From contig JAJYNF010000118.1 in the NCBI GenBank assembly GCA_021786455.1, positions 1-14,010 on the forward strand: 14,010 nt of DNA, written 5' to 3'. Source of the stretch: Acidobacteriota bacterium. Its GTDB lineage: Bacteria > Acidobacteriota > Terriglobia > UBA7540. This document shows, one piece after another, positions 6,399 through 12,303 of the stretch. A model generated the notes under the pieces. The model was not told the origin of the DNA and made no database searches. It saw only the letters and a program-made list of their open reading frames with translations. Within the stretch, counting starts at the first letter, position 1. Every line of letters begins with the position of its first letter. A program made the translations under genes and the position numbers.

Positions 6399-7295
6399 TC
6401 ACGCCCGCGCGAAAGGCAGAAAAAATGCCGGAGTCAACAAGGCCACGTCCATCAGCACCCGGAAAAGGTCTTGAGGCATTTGATTGGCGGTGGCTTCAAC
6501 GAGGGCCGTCGCCAAGGCTGCCAGCGCCTCGGCAGCGTAAAGAGGCCAAACGGCGCGAGGGAATGCCACCACGGCCAGCGCGAAAGAGACCAGCGCCGCG
6601 CCGAGCGCCACGGCAATGGCATGGCGGCCCATCCACCTTGTCGAGGCGTGGGGTGAGCCTTTTCGAGGGCTGCGGTAAAACTCATCCTCCACCGGCCGAA
6701 AGCCGCCGGAGGGTTGCCATTCCGCGAATTCGATGGCCGAGCAGTTCAGCCAACACAAGAGCGCAAAGATTATCCACGGCGCCAACATTTCCTCTCCACC
6801 GCGGTCCAGCCGTATCCAAACCGGGAAGCCCGTGCCTACCGCAAAGAGTAACCCTACGCACAATTCTTTGGGGGCGCGCAAAGTGTCGGACGCAAGATGA
6901 AAATGCACAAAATAGAAGTACGCGCCGATGGCCAGAAGCAAAACTAACCCCACCTCAACGACGCTCCTTTGGAGCTCCGTAAATGACAGCAAAGCTGCCA
7001 GCGCAGCCACTACGAAGAGCGGCAGGAGAAATAACCCCCAATGCTGACGGTAAAACACATGGCGCGGGGCGACGGCAGCGCCGTCGCCGCGCCAGGCATC
7101 AAGAATCCGGTCGAGAACGTAGAGGAGCCAAACCGCCATGGCCAACACCGCCGTCACCGCGGCATCAAGCGGCACGCGCAAGCTGCTGGCGAACAGGCGC
7201 TGCCAGAGAACCGCCACCAGCGGCGCGTCCAGGCTTAGCCGCGTCAGCCACACCAGCGGCGAAGAAGGTGCTTCGTCGTTCTGTTGCGCAAGCAT
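6399..7295 (-). CDS. Multi-pass integral membrane protein, possibly UbiA-like
   Basis: A 298-residue protein with about eight hydrophobic segments, at roughly 42-62, 86-105, 112-134, 145-163, 170-192, 226-247, 250-266 and 275-295. I do not recognise it with certainty. The segment WLLYVLDRILDAWRGD (about 57-71), placed at the end of a membrane helix, and RAPKELCVGLLFAVG further on resemble the Asp-rich and second motifs of UbiA-type prenyltransferases, but the canonical NDxxDxxxD is not complete. A loop after the fifth helix (EFAEWQPSGGFRPVEDEFYRS) is soluble and charged. The ATG at 7295 has GAGGA about 9 nt upstream. The gene ends 140 bp before recN. Position beside a repair gene gives no functional clue. 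Membrane location is well supported; enzymatic function is a guess. Confidence 0.8.
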   Translation of the reverse strand: MLAQQNDEAPSSPLVWLTRLSLDAPLVAVLWQRLFASSLRVPLDAAVTAVLAMAVWLLYVLDRILDAWRGDGAAVAPRHVFYRQHWGLFLLPLFVVAALAALLSFTELQRSVVEVGLVLLLAIGAYFYFVHFHLASDTLRAPKELCVGLLFAVGTGFPVWIRLDRGGEEMLAPWIIFALLCWLNCSAIEFAEWQPSGGFRPVEDEFYRSPRKGSPHASTRWMGRHAIAVALGAALVSFALAVVAFPRAVWPLYAAEALAALATALVEATANQMPQDLFRVLMDVALLTPAFFLPFARA

Positions 7296-7314
7296 GGGTT
7301 TTCTTCCTCAAGCT

Positions 7315-7320
7315 ATTATG
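7315..7320 (-). promoter_or_regulatory. Possible -10 element for the membrane-protein gene
   Basis: CATAAT on the minus strand (five of six consensus bases) lies 19 nt upstream of the ATG at 7295. No good -35 hexamer is present at standard spacing, so this is only a weak candidate. Confidence 0.25.
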
Positions 7321-7454
7321 GCAGAGGCCGGGAAAATAAGCCTGCGCGCGCGAGGGTCGCCCCCCGGAACGTTGCCCCACCCGGCCGCTGGTTGTTGCCC
7401 TCGATTCCAGTCGCCCAGCCGGCTTGATGAACGGTCACCAACTTCTCACCAACG

Positions 7455-7483
7455 TTGACGGGTTGGGATGTGTATGTTACGTT
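7455..7483 (+). promoter_or_regulatory. Candidate promoter for the tol-pal cluster
   Basis: TTGACG (7455-7460) and TACGTT (7478-7483) are separated by 17 nt. The -35 matches five of six consensus bases; the -10 only three. A small inverted repeat, ACGTT-CAC-AACGT (7479-7491), overlaps the -10 and start region and could be an operator. It lies in the divergent spacer about 30 nt before tolQ. Confidence 0.4.
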
Positions 7484-7500
7484 CACAACGTGAGGGGTTG

Positions 7501-7507
7501 AAGGAGG
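7501..7507 (+). promoter_or_regulatory. Ribosome binding site deciding the TTG start of tolQ
   Basis: AAGGAGG is a full-strength Shine-Dalgarno sequence ending 4 nt before TTG at 7512. No ATG or GTG is available nearby in frame, so the site fixes the unusual start. Confidence 0.75.
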
Positions 7508-7511
7508 TTAA

Positions 7512-8204
7512 TTGTTTGCGGCTCTTTTCTGGATCATTCAAAGCGCGTTTTGGGATTATCTTTCCGGGACAGGTTTGGCGGCGCGAATCGTCCTGGTCAT
7601 CCTGCTGATTCTTTCCGTTTTTTCTTGGGCCATCATTATTCAAAAGCAAGGGCTCTTCAAGCGCGCGCGGCGGGATTCCGCCGGCTTTTTGCGCATTTTC
7701 CGTCAGAGTAAGAAGCTTTCCGACATTCGGAGCGCCGCGGCTTTGGTCAGGCGCAGCCCGTTGCCGCAAGTTTTTGAGGCCGGTTACCACGAAATCGAGA
7801 GCCAAGCCACCGTCAGTTCAAATCCGGGCAAGCCCGTCATCAAGAGCCTCGAGTCAGTCCACCGCGCGCTCCAAATCGCCGCCGCGCGCGAACTCACTCA
7901 ACTGGAACAGCAACTTTCCTGGCTGGCCACCACCGCGGCGGCTTCCCCGTTTATCGGGCTATTCGGAACGGTCTGGGGGATTATGGACGCCTTCCACGGA
8001 TTGGGCTTGGCGGGAACGGCCAGCCTGCGGAGCGTCGCGCCGGGAATTTCCGAAGCGCTGATTACCACGGCGGGCGGCTTGTTCGCGGCGATTCCGGCGC
8101 TGATTGCTTACAATCAATTTGTCCAACGGCTGAAGGAATTTGGAGTCATGCTGGATGACTTTGTGCTGGAATTTATGAACCTGACGGAGCGGTACTTTAC
8201 CTAA
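7512..8204 (+). CDS. tolQ: TolQ/ExbB/MotA-family proton channel protein
   Basis: A 230-residue inner-membrane protein of the TolQ/ExbB family that, with TolR, converts the proton gradient into motion of the TolA-like protein. Three membrane segments are visible: about 24-44 (ARIVLVILLILSVFSWAIII), 136-158 (LATTAAASPFIGLFGTVWGIM) and 183-203 (LITTAGGLFAAIPALIAYNQF). The second and third carry the family signature (SPFIGLFGTVWGIMDAF; ALITTAGGLFAAIPA). A cytoplasmic loop of about 90 residues separates segments one and two. The start codon is TTG, supported by AAGGAGG. TolQ is preferred over ExbB because tolR, a tolA-like gene, tolB, pal and cpoB follow. It opens the cluster after the divergent spacer. 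Confidence 0.93.
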   Translation: MFAALFWIIQSAFWDYLSGTGLAARIVLVILLILSVFSWAIIIQKQGLFKRARRDSAGFLRIFRQSKKLSDIRSAAALVRRSPLPQVFEAGYHEIESQATVSSNPGKPVIKSLESVHRALQIAAARELTQLEQQLSWLATTAAASPFIGLFGTVWGIMDAFHGLGLAGTASLRSVAPGISEALITTAGGLFAAIPALIAYNQFVQRLKEFGVMLDDFVLEFMNLTERYFT

Positions 8205-8223
8205 GCGCGAGGTTTAGCTCGCC

Positions 8224-8280
8224 GCGGCGGGGGCCGGATCGAGAAGCGACTCCCCGCGCGAACGGCAGATCCCCCGCCGC
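8224..8280 (+). repeat. Perfect 10-bp inverted repeat in the tolQ-tolR gap
   Basis: GCGGCGGGGG (8224-8233) is exactly complementary to CCCCCGCCGC (8271-8280), with 37 nt between. In RNA it would form a very stable stem. It sits in a 116-nt gap (8205-8320) that otherwise shows no gene. No T-run follows, so it looks like an mRNA-stability or attenuation structure rather than a plain terminator. Confidence 0.55.
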
Positions 8281-8320
8281 AAATCGCTGCTCCAACCCAG
8301 AAGACTCCGGAAGCGGCAAA

Positions 8321-8746
8321 ATGGCATTTACCACGCCAAAAGGCGCCACGCAAACCGCGCTGGCCGAAATCAACGTGACGCCGTTTGTGGACGTCATGCT
8401 GGTGCTGCTGGTGATTTTTATGGTGACGGCTCCGCTGCTGGAATCCGGCATTGAAGTCACTCTGCCCAAAACCAAAACCGTTCGGGTGCTGCACGAGGAG
8501 AGGGTGGTCGTGACGATTGATAAAATGCAAACCATTTACGTCGGCAATCAGCCGGTCAATATCCATCGGCTGGGTTCCATCGTCCGGCAACGAATGGGCG
8601 GTAATCCCAACTCGCCGGTCTTCATCCGCTGCGACGAGGCCGTGGCCTTTGGAGCCTTTGCCCGAGTGATTGACGCCCTCAAACAGGCAAAAGTGAAGAA
8701 CATCAACATCGTGACGCAGCCCTTGAACACGAAACCTTCATCTTAA
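8321..8746 (+). CDS. tolR: TolR/ExbD-family biopolymer transport protein
   Basis: A 141-residue TolR/ExbD protein, the second motor subunit. A short cytoplasmic N-terminus ends in LAEINVTPFVDVMLVLLVIFMVTAPLL, the single membrane helix (about 22-40) with the conserved proton-carrying Asp24. The periplasmic domain follows (IEVTLPKTKT..., with VFIRCDEAVAFGAFARVIDALKQAKVKNINIVTQP as the typical C-terminal fold). Length matches the family. The ATG at 8321 is preceded by GGAAG about 8 nt upstream. Only one TolR/ExbD copy is present, as expected for Tol rather than for some duplicated Exb systems. It follows tolQ by 116 nt and precedes the tolA-like gene by 38 nt. Confidence 0.94.
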   Translation: MAFTTPKGATQTALAEINVTPFVDVMLVLLVIFMVTAPLLESGIEVTLPKTKTVRVLHEERVVVTIDKMQTIYVGNQPVNIHRLGSIVRQRMGGNPNSPVFIRCDEAVAFGAFARVIDALKQAKVKNINIVTQPLNTKPSS

Positions 8747-8784
8747 GAAAGGAGCCGTGAGAAGGAGGCAGCCGTTTACAAGCC

Positions 8785-9585
8785 ATGGATGCAGCGATGG
8801 TTTCCGACATCCCGAGCCGGAACGCAAACTTGCGCGGCCCGCTGATGTGGTCCATTCTGTTGCACAGCACGCTCGCTGTCGCGGCCGTGCTCTACGGTTG
8901 GGTGAACGGCTTTCGCGGACCGTCGTGGGGGAACGGCATCAGCTCGGGCAGCGCCGTCCGCGTGAATGCGGTTTCATCCTTGCCCGGTATTCCCCTTCCA
9001 CCCCCTGCCGTTTCGACGCCGAACACGCTGGCGACGCGAAATCCCGGCCTCTTTTTTTCCCAGCCGGTGCCCAAAATGCCGGCTTCGCCGAACGTGGTGA
9101 AGATCCCCAAATTCAAGCAAGCCATCCGGGTAAAGAAACTGGTGGGAGTCAACAAGCGGATTCAGAAGCAGAAATTCCTGCCGCCGCCGAACGCGGTTCC
9201 GTTTGGCGAGGGTGGACCGCCGCAGATGACGTATAGCCCGATGGCCAACGCGGCGGGCAGCGGAGGGATTGCCTTTGGCGAGGGAAACTTCGGACAAATG
9301 TTCGGATGGTACGTGCAGGCGGTCCGCGACCGAATCAGCACTAACTGGCTGCTTTCGACGATCAGCTCGGATATCGTCACCGCTCCCCGCGTCTATGTGG
9401 ACTTCGACATCGAGCGCAACGGAACGATTACCCACACCCGCATCGTCCAGTCCAGCGGCATTCCGGAGGTGGACCGCTCCGCGCTCCGCGCCGTGCTGGC
9501 CTCCAATCCGCTTGCCCCGCTTCCCCAGGCGTATTCGGGAAACCAAGTCCACGTGGAGTTTTACTTTGATTTCCACCGCCAATAA
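8785..9585 (+). CDS. TolA/TonB-like periplasm-spanning protein
   Basis: A 266-residue protein with one N-terminal membrane helix at about 20-40 (LMWSILLHSTLAVAAVLYGWV), then a Pro/Gly-rich linker with a basic patch (about 98-150, e.g. KFKQAIRVKKLVGVNKRIQKQK) and a C-terminal TonB/TolA-type domain (about 170-266: WYVQAVRDRISTNWLL... VYVDFDIERNGTITHTRIVQSSGIPEVDRSALRAV...). It should occupy the TolA role, reaching from TolQR toward Pal. It lacks the long Ala/Lys helix of proteobacterial TolA and is much shorter, with a TonB-like linker instead. The ATG at 8785 is 16 nt after AAGGAGG (8762-8768), a long spacing. A stop at 8758-8760 rules out earlier starts, and ATG 8797 is even farther. The gene symbol is left open between tolA and tonB. 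Confidence 0.85.
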   Translation: MDAAMVSDIPSRNANLRGPLMWSILLHSTLAVAAVLYGWVNGFRGPSWGNGISSGSAVRVNAVSSLPGIPLPPPAVSTPNTLATRNPGLFFSQPVPKMPASPNVVKIPKFKQAIRVKKLVGVNKRIQKQKFLPPPNAVPFGEGGPPQMTYSPMANAAGSGGIAFGEGNFGQMFGWYVQAVRDRISTNWLLSTISSDIVTAPRVYVDFDIERNGTITHTRIVQSSGIPEVDRSALRAVLASNPLAPLPQAYSGNQVHVEFYFDFHRQ

Positions 9586-9667
9586 ACGCCACGCCATGGG
9601 GTCCCGGCCGACCGGCCTCTACCGCGGCCATCGAACGCCCCATAAAATTCTTCAACGGTGACAAGGA

Positions 9668-11005
9668 ATGCTAGTTAAAAAAAACTGGGTTAACTGGATC
9701 GTTTTCATTTCCGTCGGGGTCTCGCTCAGCGCCCGCCCTGGCTACAGCCAAGGATGGTTCAAGACCGGAATCAATCTTGGCCAAACCGCCGTGCGCATCG
9801 CCGTTCCTGACTTCCCGCCGCAGTCGGCCAATCAACAACTGGTCAGCTTGACGCAAACTTTTAACAAGGTCTTGTGGGACGACCTGGCCTTTTCCGGCAT
9901 TCTCGAAATGGTCAGCAAGAGCTACTACCCGCTGACCACTCCCCAAACGCCCCAACAGGTGAATTTCAATGCGTGGTCAAGCGCTCCCGTCAGCGCGCAG
10001 ATGCTCGTTCTCGGAAGCACCGCTGCTATCAACAACCAAATGGTGGTCACGGCTTATTTGCAGGACGTGCGCAGCCCCGGAAGTCCTCCCGCCCTGGCCA
10101 AGCGATACGTGGCGGACTTGAATCAGGGTTCGGCGCGCGCCATCGCCCATCACCTCGCCAATGACATCATCAAGCTGCTGGGCGGCGGCATTCCCGGCAT
10201 CAACCTGACTAAGATCGCTTTCGTCAGCAATCGCACCGGCTACCCGGAAATTTGGATGATGGATTACGACGGCCACAATCAGCATCCCATCACCAATTAC
10301 CATTCTTTGTGCACGACTCCACGCTGGTCGCCCGACGACGAGAAACTCGCCTTCACCAGCTACGCCAGCGGCAATCCGGAGATTTATATCTATTCCTTGT
10401 TAACCAACCACCGGCTGCCCTTCCCCACCTACCGCGGATTGAACACGACTCCGGCTTGGTCGCCCGACGGAAAGAAAATCGCCTTCTGTTCGAGCATGGG
10501 CGGCGACCCGGAAATTTACGTCAGCCATGCGGATGGGGCGGATTTAAAGCAACTAACCTTCGCCCCCAAGGTGAATATTTCTCCGGTGTGGAATCCCAAG
10601 ACGGGCAAAGAGATTGCTTTCGTCTCGGACCGAAGCGGCACGCCCCAAATCTACATCATGTCGTCGGACGGCACCAACTTGCGACGGCTGATTACCTACG
10701 GCGGTGACGCCAACGGGCCCTCCTGGTCGCCGAATGGCCTGTTTATCGCCTTCAGTTGGGGCGAAGTGGGCACCGGCGCTTATGATATTTACGTGATCAA
10801 TATTTCGACCGGACAAATCATCCAGCTAACTCACGGCGAAGGGCGAAACACTCACCCGTCATGGGCGCCCGACGGCCGCCATATTGTCTTTGTCTCCACC
10901 CGCAACGGCGGCCACCGTCAAATCTGGACCATGCTGGCCAATGGCCACGGCGCGCGTCAACTCACCTTCAAGGGCGGCAATTGGAACCCAAACTGGTCGA
11001 ATTGA
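9668..11005 (+). CDS. tolB: Tol-Pal system beta-propeller protein TolB
   Basis: A 445-residue periplasmic TolB. A signal peptide at 1-28 (two Lys, then WIVFISVGVSLSARPGYSQ) precedes the N-terminal alpha/beta domain (about 40-180; RIAVPDFPP, DDLAFSGILEMV). From about 205 to the end there are six PD40-type propeller blades with repeated phrases such as SNRTGYPEIWMM, WSPDDEKLAFTS, WSPDGKKIAFCS, SDRSGTPQIYIM, WSPNGLFIAFSW and STRNGGHRQIWTM, ending in GGNWNPNWSN. TolB binds Pal and the TolA-like protein in turn. The start ATG at 9668 directly abuts AAGGA, an unusually short spacing; a stop at 9659-9661 leaves no earlier start. It follows the tolA-like gene by 82 nt. Length and order match the family. 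Confidence 0.95.
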   Translation: MLVKKNWVNWIVFISVGVSLSARPGYSQGWFKTGINLGQTAVRIAVPDFPPQSANQQLVSLTQTFNKVLWDDLAFSGILEMVSKSYYPLTTPQTPQQVNFNAWSSAPVSAQMLVLGSTAAINNQMVVTAYLQDVRSPGSPPALAKRYVADLNQGSARAIAHHLANDIIKLLGGGIPGINLTKIAFVSNRTGYPEIWMMDYDGHNQHPITNYHSLCTTPRWSPDDEKLAFTSYASGNPEIYIYSLLTNHRLPFPTYRGLNTTPAWSPDGKKIAFCSSMGGDPEIYVSHADGADLKQLTFAPKVNISPVWNPKTGKEIAFVSDRSGTPQIYIMSSDGTNLRRLITYGGDANGPSWSPNGLFIAFSWGEVGTGAYDIYVINISTGQIIQLTHGEGRNTHPSWAPDGRHIVFVSTRNGGHRQIWTMLANGHGARQLTFKGGNWNPNWSN

Positions 11006-11090
11006 GTTTCATATTGTGCGAGGGTCAGCGGGGCCAGACATCCGTCTGCAGCCCGAAGCCGCACATGCGTTGGACAGCCGATTTTATTTT

Positions 11091-11165
11091 AAGTTGCTTT
11101 GAGTCAAGGGTGGTGATAGCATCCTACGATTTAGGAATCGGATCCGCTGTCGGTTCAAGCAACTT
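11091..11165. repeat. 9-bp inverted repeat flanking the candidate pal promoter
   Basis: AAGTTGCTT at 11091-11099 and AAGCAACTT at 11157-11165 are exact reverse complements separated by 57 nt. One mismatch outward, TTT and AAA continue the pairing (11087-11089 with 11167-11169). The left arm overlaps the candidate -35. Confidence 0.5.
11094..11122 (+). promoter_or_regulatory. Candidate extended -10 promoter for pal
   Basis: TTGCTT (11094-11099) and TAGCAT (11117-11122) are 17 nt apart, and TGA directly before the -10 gives an extended -10 motif. The -10 matches four of six consensus bases. Transcription would start near 11129, leaving a leader of about 118 nt that contains the right arm of the inverted repeat. 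Confidence 0.4.
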
Positions 11166-11246
11166 CAAAGCGCGCGCCGCGCCAGCTGTGAATCTCCGCA
11201 GCGTAAGTTCCAAAATTTATCGTCATCCATCGAGGGAGGAATCAAA

Positions 11247-12008
11247 ATGAAATCGCACCCACGGCGTCTCGTGATTCTGGCCGCCATCCTGGGACTCGCC
11301 GTCATCGGGACCACGTCCTGTCACAAGAAGGCTGTTCCACCACCGGCGACTCCGCCGCCCCCTGCTGTCCCTTCTGCGCCGACGGGCAGCCTGACGGCTG
11401 AGCCGAGCACCATCCAATCGGGCCAATCCGCAACCTTGACCTGGACGTCGGAAAACGCGACGGACCTCGAGCTTGAACCCAGCCTCGGCAAGGTTCAACC
11501 TCAAGGCTCGACCACGGTCAGCCCGCAGCAATCCACTACCTACACGCTGACGCTCAAGGGGCCCGGCGGCGAGAACTCCTATGAGGCCCGCGTCACCGTC
11601 GCCGGCGTCCCGCCCGCTCCGGCAGCCGAGGCCACTCCTCCCGTGACCGAGCAGGACTTGTTCGAGCAAAGCGTCCAGGACGCCTACTTCGATTTCAACC
11701 GGGCCAACATCCGGCCGGACGCCCGCGCCGCCCTGACCCATGACGCTCATTTTTTCGAGGCGCATCCCAGCATCAACTTCACCATCGAGGGCCATTGCGA
11801 CGACCGGGGCACGGAGGAATACAACCTGGGGCTTGGAGAGCGCCGCGCTGAAGCGGCAAAACGGTTCCTGGCCAACCTGGGCGTTTCGGCATCCAGGATC
11901 ACGACCATTTCTTACGGCAAGGATCGTCCGTTCTGTACTGAACAGACTCCGGCGTGCTGGCAGGAAAATCGCCGAGACCATTTCGTCTTCGGTTCTGAAA
12001 CCCACTAA
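11247..12008 (+). CDS. pal: Peptidoglycan-associated lipoprotein Pal with an Ig-like domain
   Basis: A 253-residue outer-membrane lipoprotein that anchors the envelope to peptidoglycan. The signal segment ends in GTTSC; Cys25 is the probable lipidated residue, although the lipobox is atypical (Thr at -3). A Pro-rich stretch (29-46) leads to a bacterial Ig-like domain (about 47-118: GSLTAEPSTIQSGQSATLTWTS..., STTYTLTLKGPGG). A second linker is followed by the OmpA/Pal domain (about 144-253) with YFDFNRANIRPDA, the diaminopimelate-binding TIEGHCDDRGTEEYNLGLGERRA and the ending CWQENRRDHFVF. Two Cys near the end (CTEQTPAC) could pair. The ATG at 11247 has GGGAGGA 6 nt upstream. The Ig-like domain is not part of the classic Pal. 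It follows tolB after 241 bp. Confidence 0.93.
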   Translation: MKSHPRRLVILAAILGLAVIGTTSCHKKAVPPPATPPPPAVPSAPTGSLTAEPSTIQSGQSATLTWTSENATDLELEPSLGKVQPQGSTTVSPQQSTTYTLTLKGPGGENSYEARVTVAGVPPAPAAEATPPVTEQDLFEQSVQDAYFDFNRANIRPDARAALTHDAHFFEAHPSINFTIEGHCDDRGTEEYNLGLGERRAEAAKRFLANLGVSASRITTISYGKDRPFCTEQTPACWQENRRDHFVFGSETH

Positions 12009-12230
12009 GGCGCCCCAGCCGCTCGAAGACCCGACCCTTCACCGCAAGGCTCACGGGCTTCTTCGGGCGGAAGCGAGTTGGAACGGCAGGGGCCGAGAGA
12101 GCGAAAGCTCCGGCTGTCGCCCTGTTTTGCGCCGATGCAGGGCCAAGTCTGCGCCACTTCCCCTCCCGATTGAATTTTGAGAAGGCGATCCGCAGTGGCG
12201 ATGAAGACTGTCACCGGGCGGGTGTGCCGG
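12009..12230. other. pal-cpoB intergenic region
   Basis: Between pal and the candidate cpoB promoter there is no gene with a plausible start or recognisable product, although one frame stays open to about 12180. It holds the bulged hairpin at 12087-12128. The rest shows no clear element. Confidence 0.55.
12087..12128 (+). terminator. Candidate terminator hairpin downstream of pal
   Basis: CAGGG (12087-12091) pairs with CCCTG (12120-12124), GCCG (12092-12095) with CGGC (12111-12114), and GAGC (12099-12102) with GCTC (12107-12110) around a GAAA tetraloop (12103-12106). Bulges AGA and TGTCG interrupt the stem. TTTT follows at 12125-12128. The bulges and short T-run make it a moderate candidate, about 80 nt after the pal stop. 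Confidence 0.4.
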
Positions 12231-12259
12231 TTGACCCTGGAGCGGCAGCAGGTTAGACT
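12231..12259 (+). promoter_or_regulatory. Candidate sigma-70 promoter for cpoB
   Basis: TTGACC (12231-12236) and TAGACT (12254-12259) are spaced by exactly 17 nt. The -35 matches five of six consensus bases and the -10 four of six. A transcript starting near 12266 would carry AAAGGGAG (12288-12295) as its ribosome binding site before the TTG at 12304. Confidence 0.55.
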
Positions 12260-12303
12260 GTGGCTCAGGGACGATGGTTAAACATAGAAAGGGAGATGTC
12301 GCC

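Larger units (their letters stand above)
11006..11246. other. tolB-pal intergenic region with hairpin and long-range inverted repeat
   Basis: This 241-bp spacer has no gene. A small hairpin CAGAC-ATCC-GTCTG lies at 11035-11048. A perfect 9-bp inverted repeat, AAGTTGCTT (11091-11099) and AAGCAACTT (11157-11165), brackets a candidate promoter (see separate entries). The ribosome binding site of pal (GGGAGGA, 11234-11240) ends the region. Confidence 0.6.

Noticed and set aside
6320..6982. Plus-strand open frame of about 220 codons opposite the membrane-protein gene
   Set aside because: Its product is Arg/Pro/Ser-rich with no family resemblance, and the opposite strand encodes well-formed membrane helices with a good start.
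8757..9236. GTG-started frame with an AAAGGAG upstream, overlapping the tolA-like gene
   Set aside because: The upstream signal looks good, but the product is low-complexity and unlike any TolA or TonB, while the other frame gives a membrane helix and a TonB-type domain.
11740..12180. Plus-strand frame overlapping the pal 3' end and extending into the spacer
   Set aside because: Its first half is a frame-shifted reading of the conserved Pal OmpA domain and the rest has no homology-like pattern or start signal.
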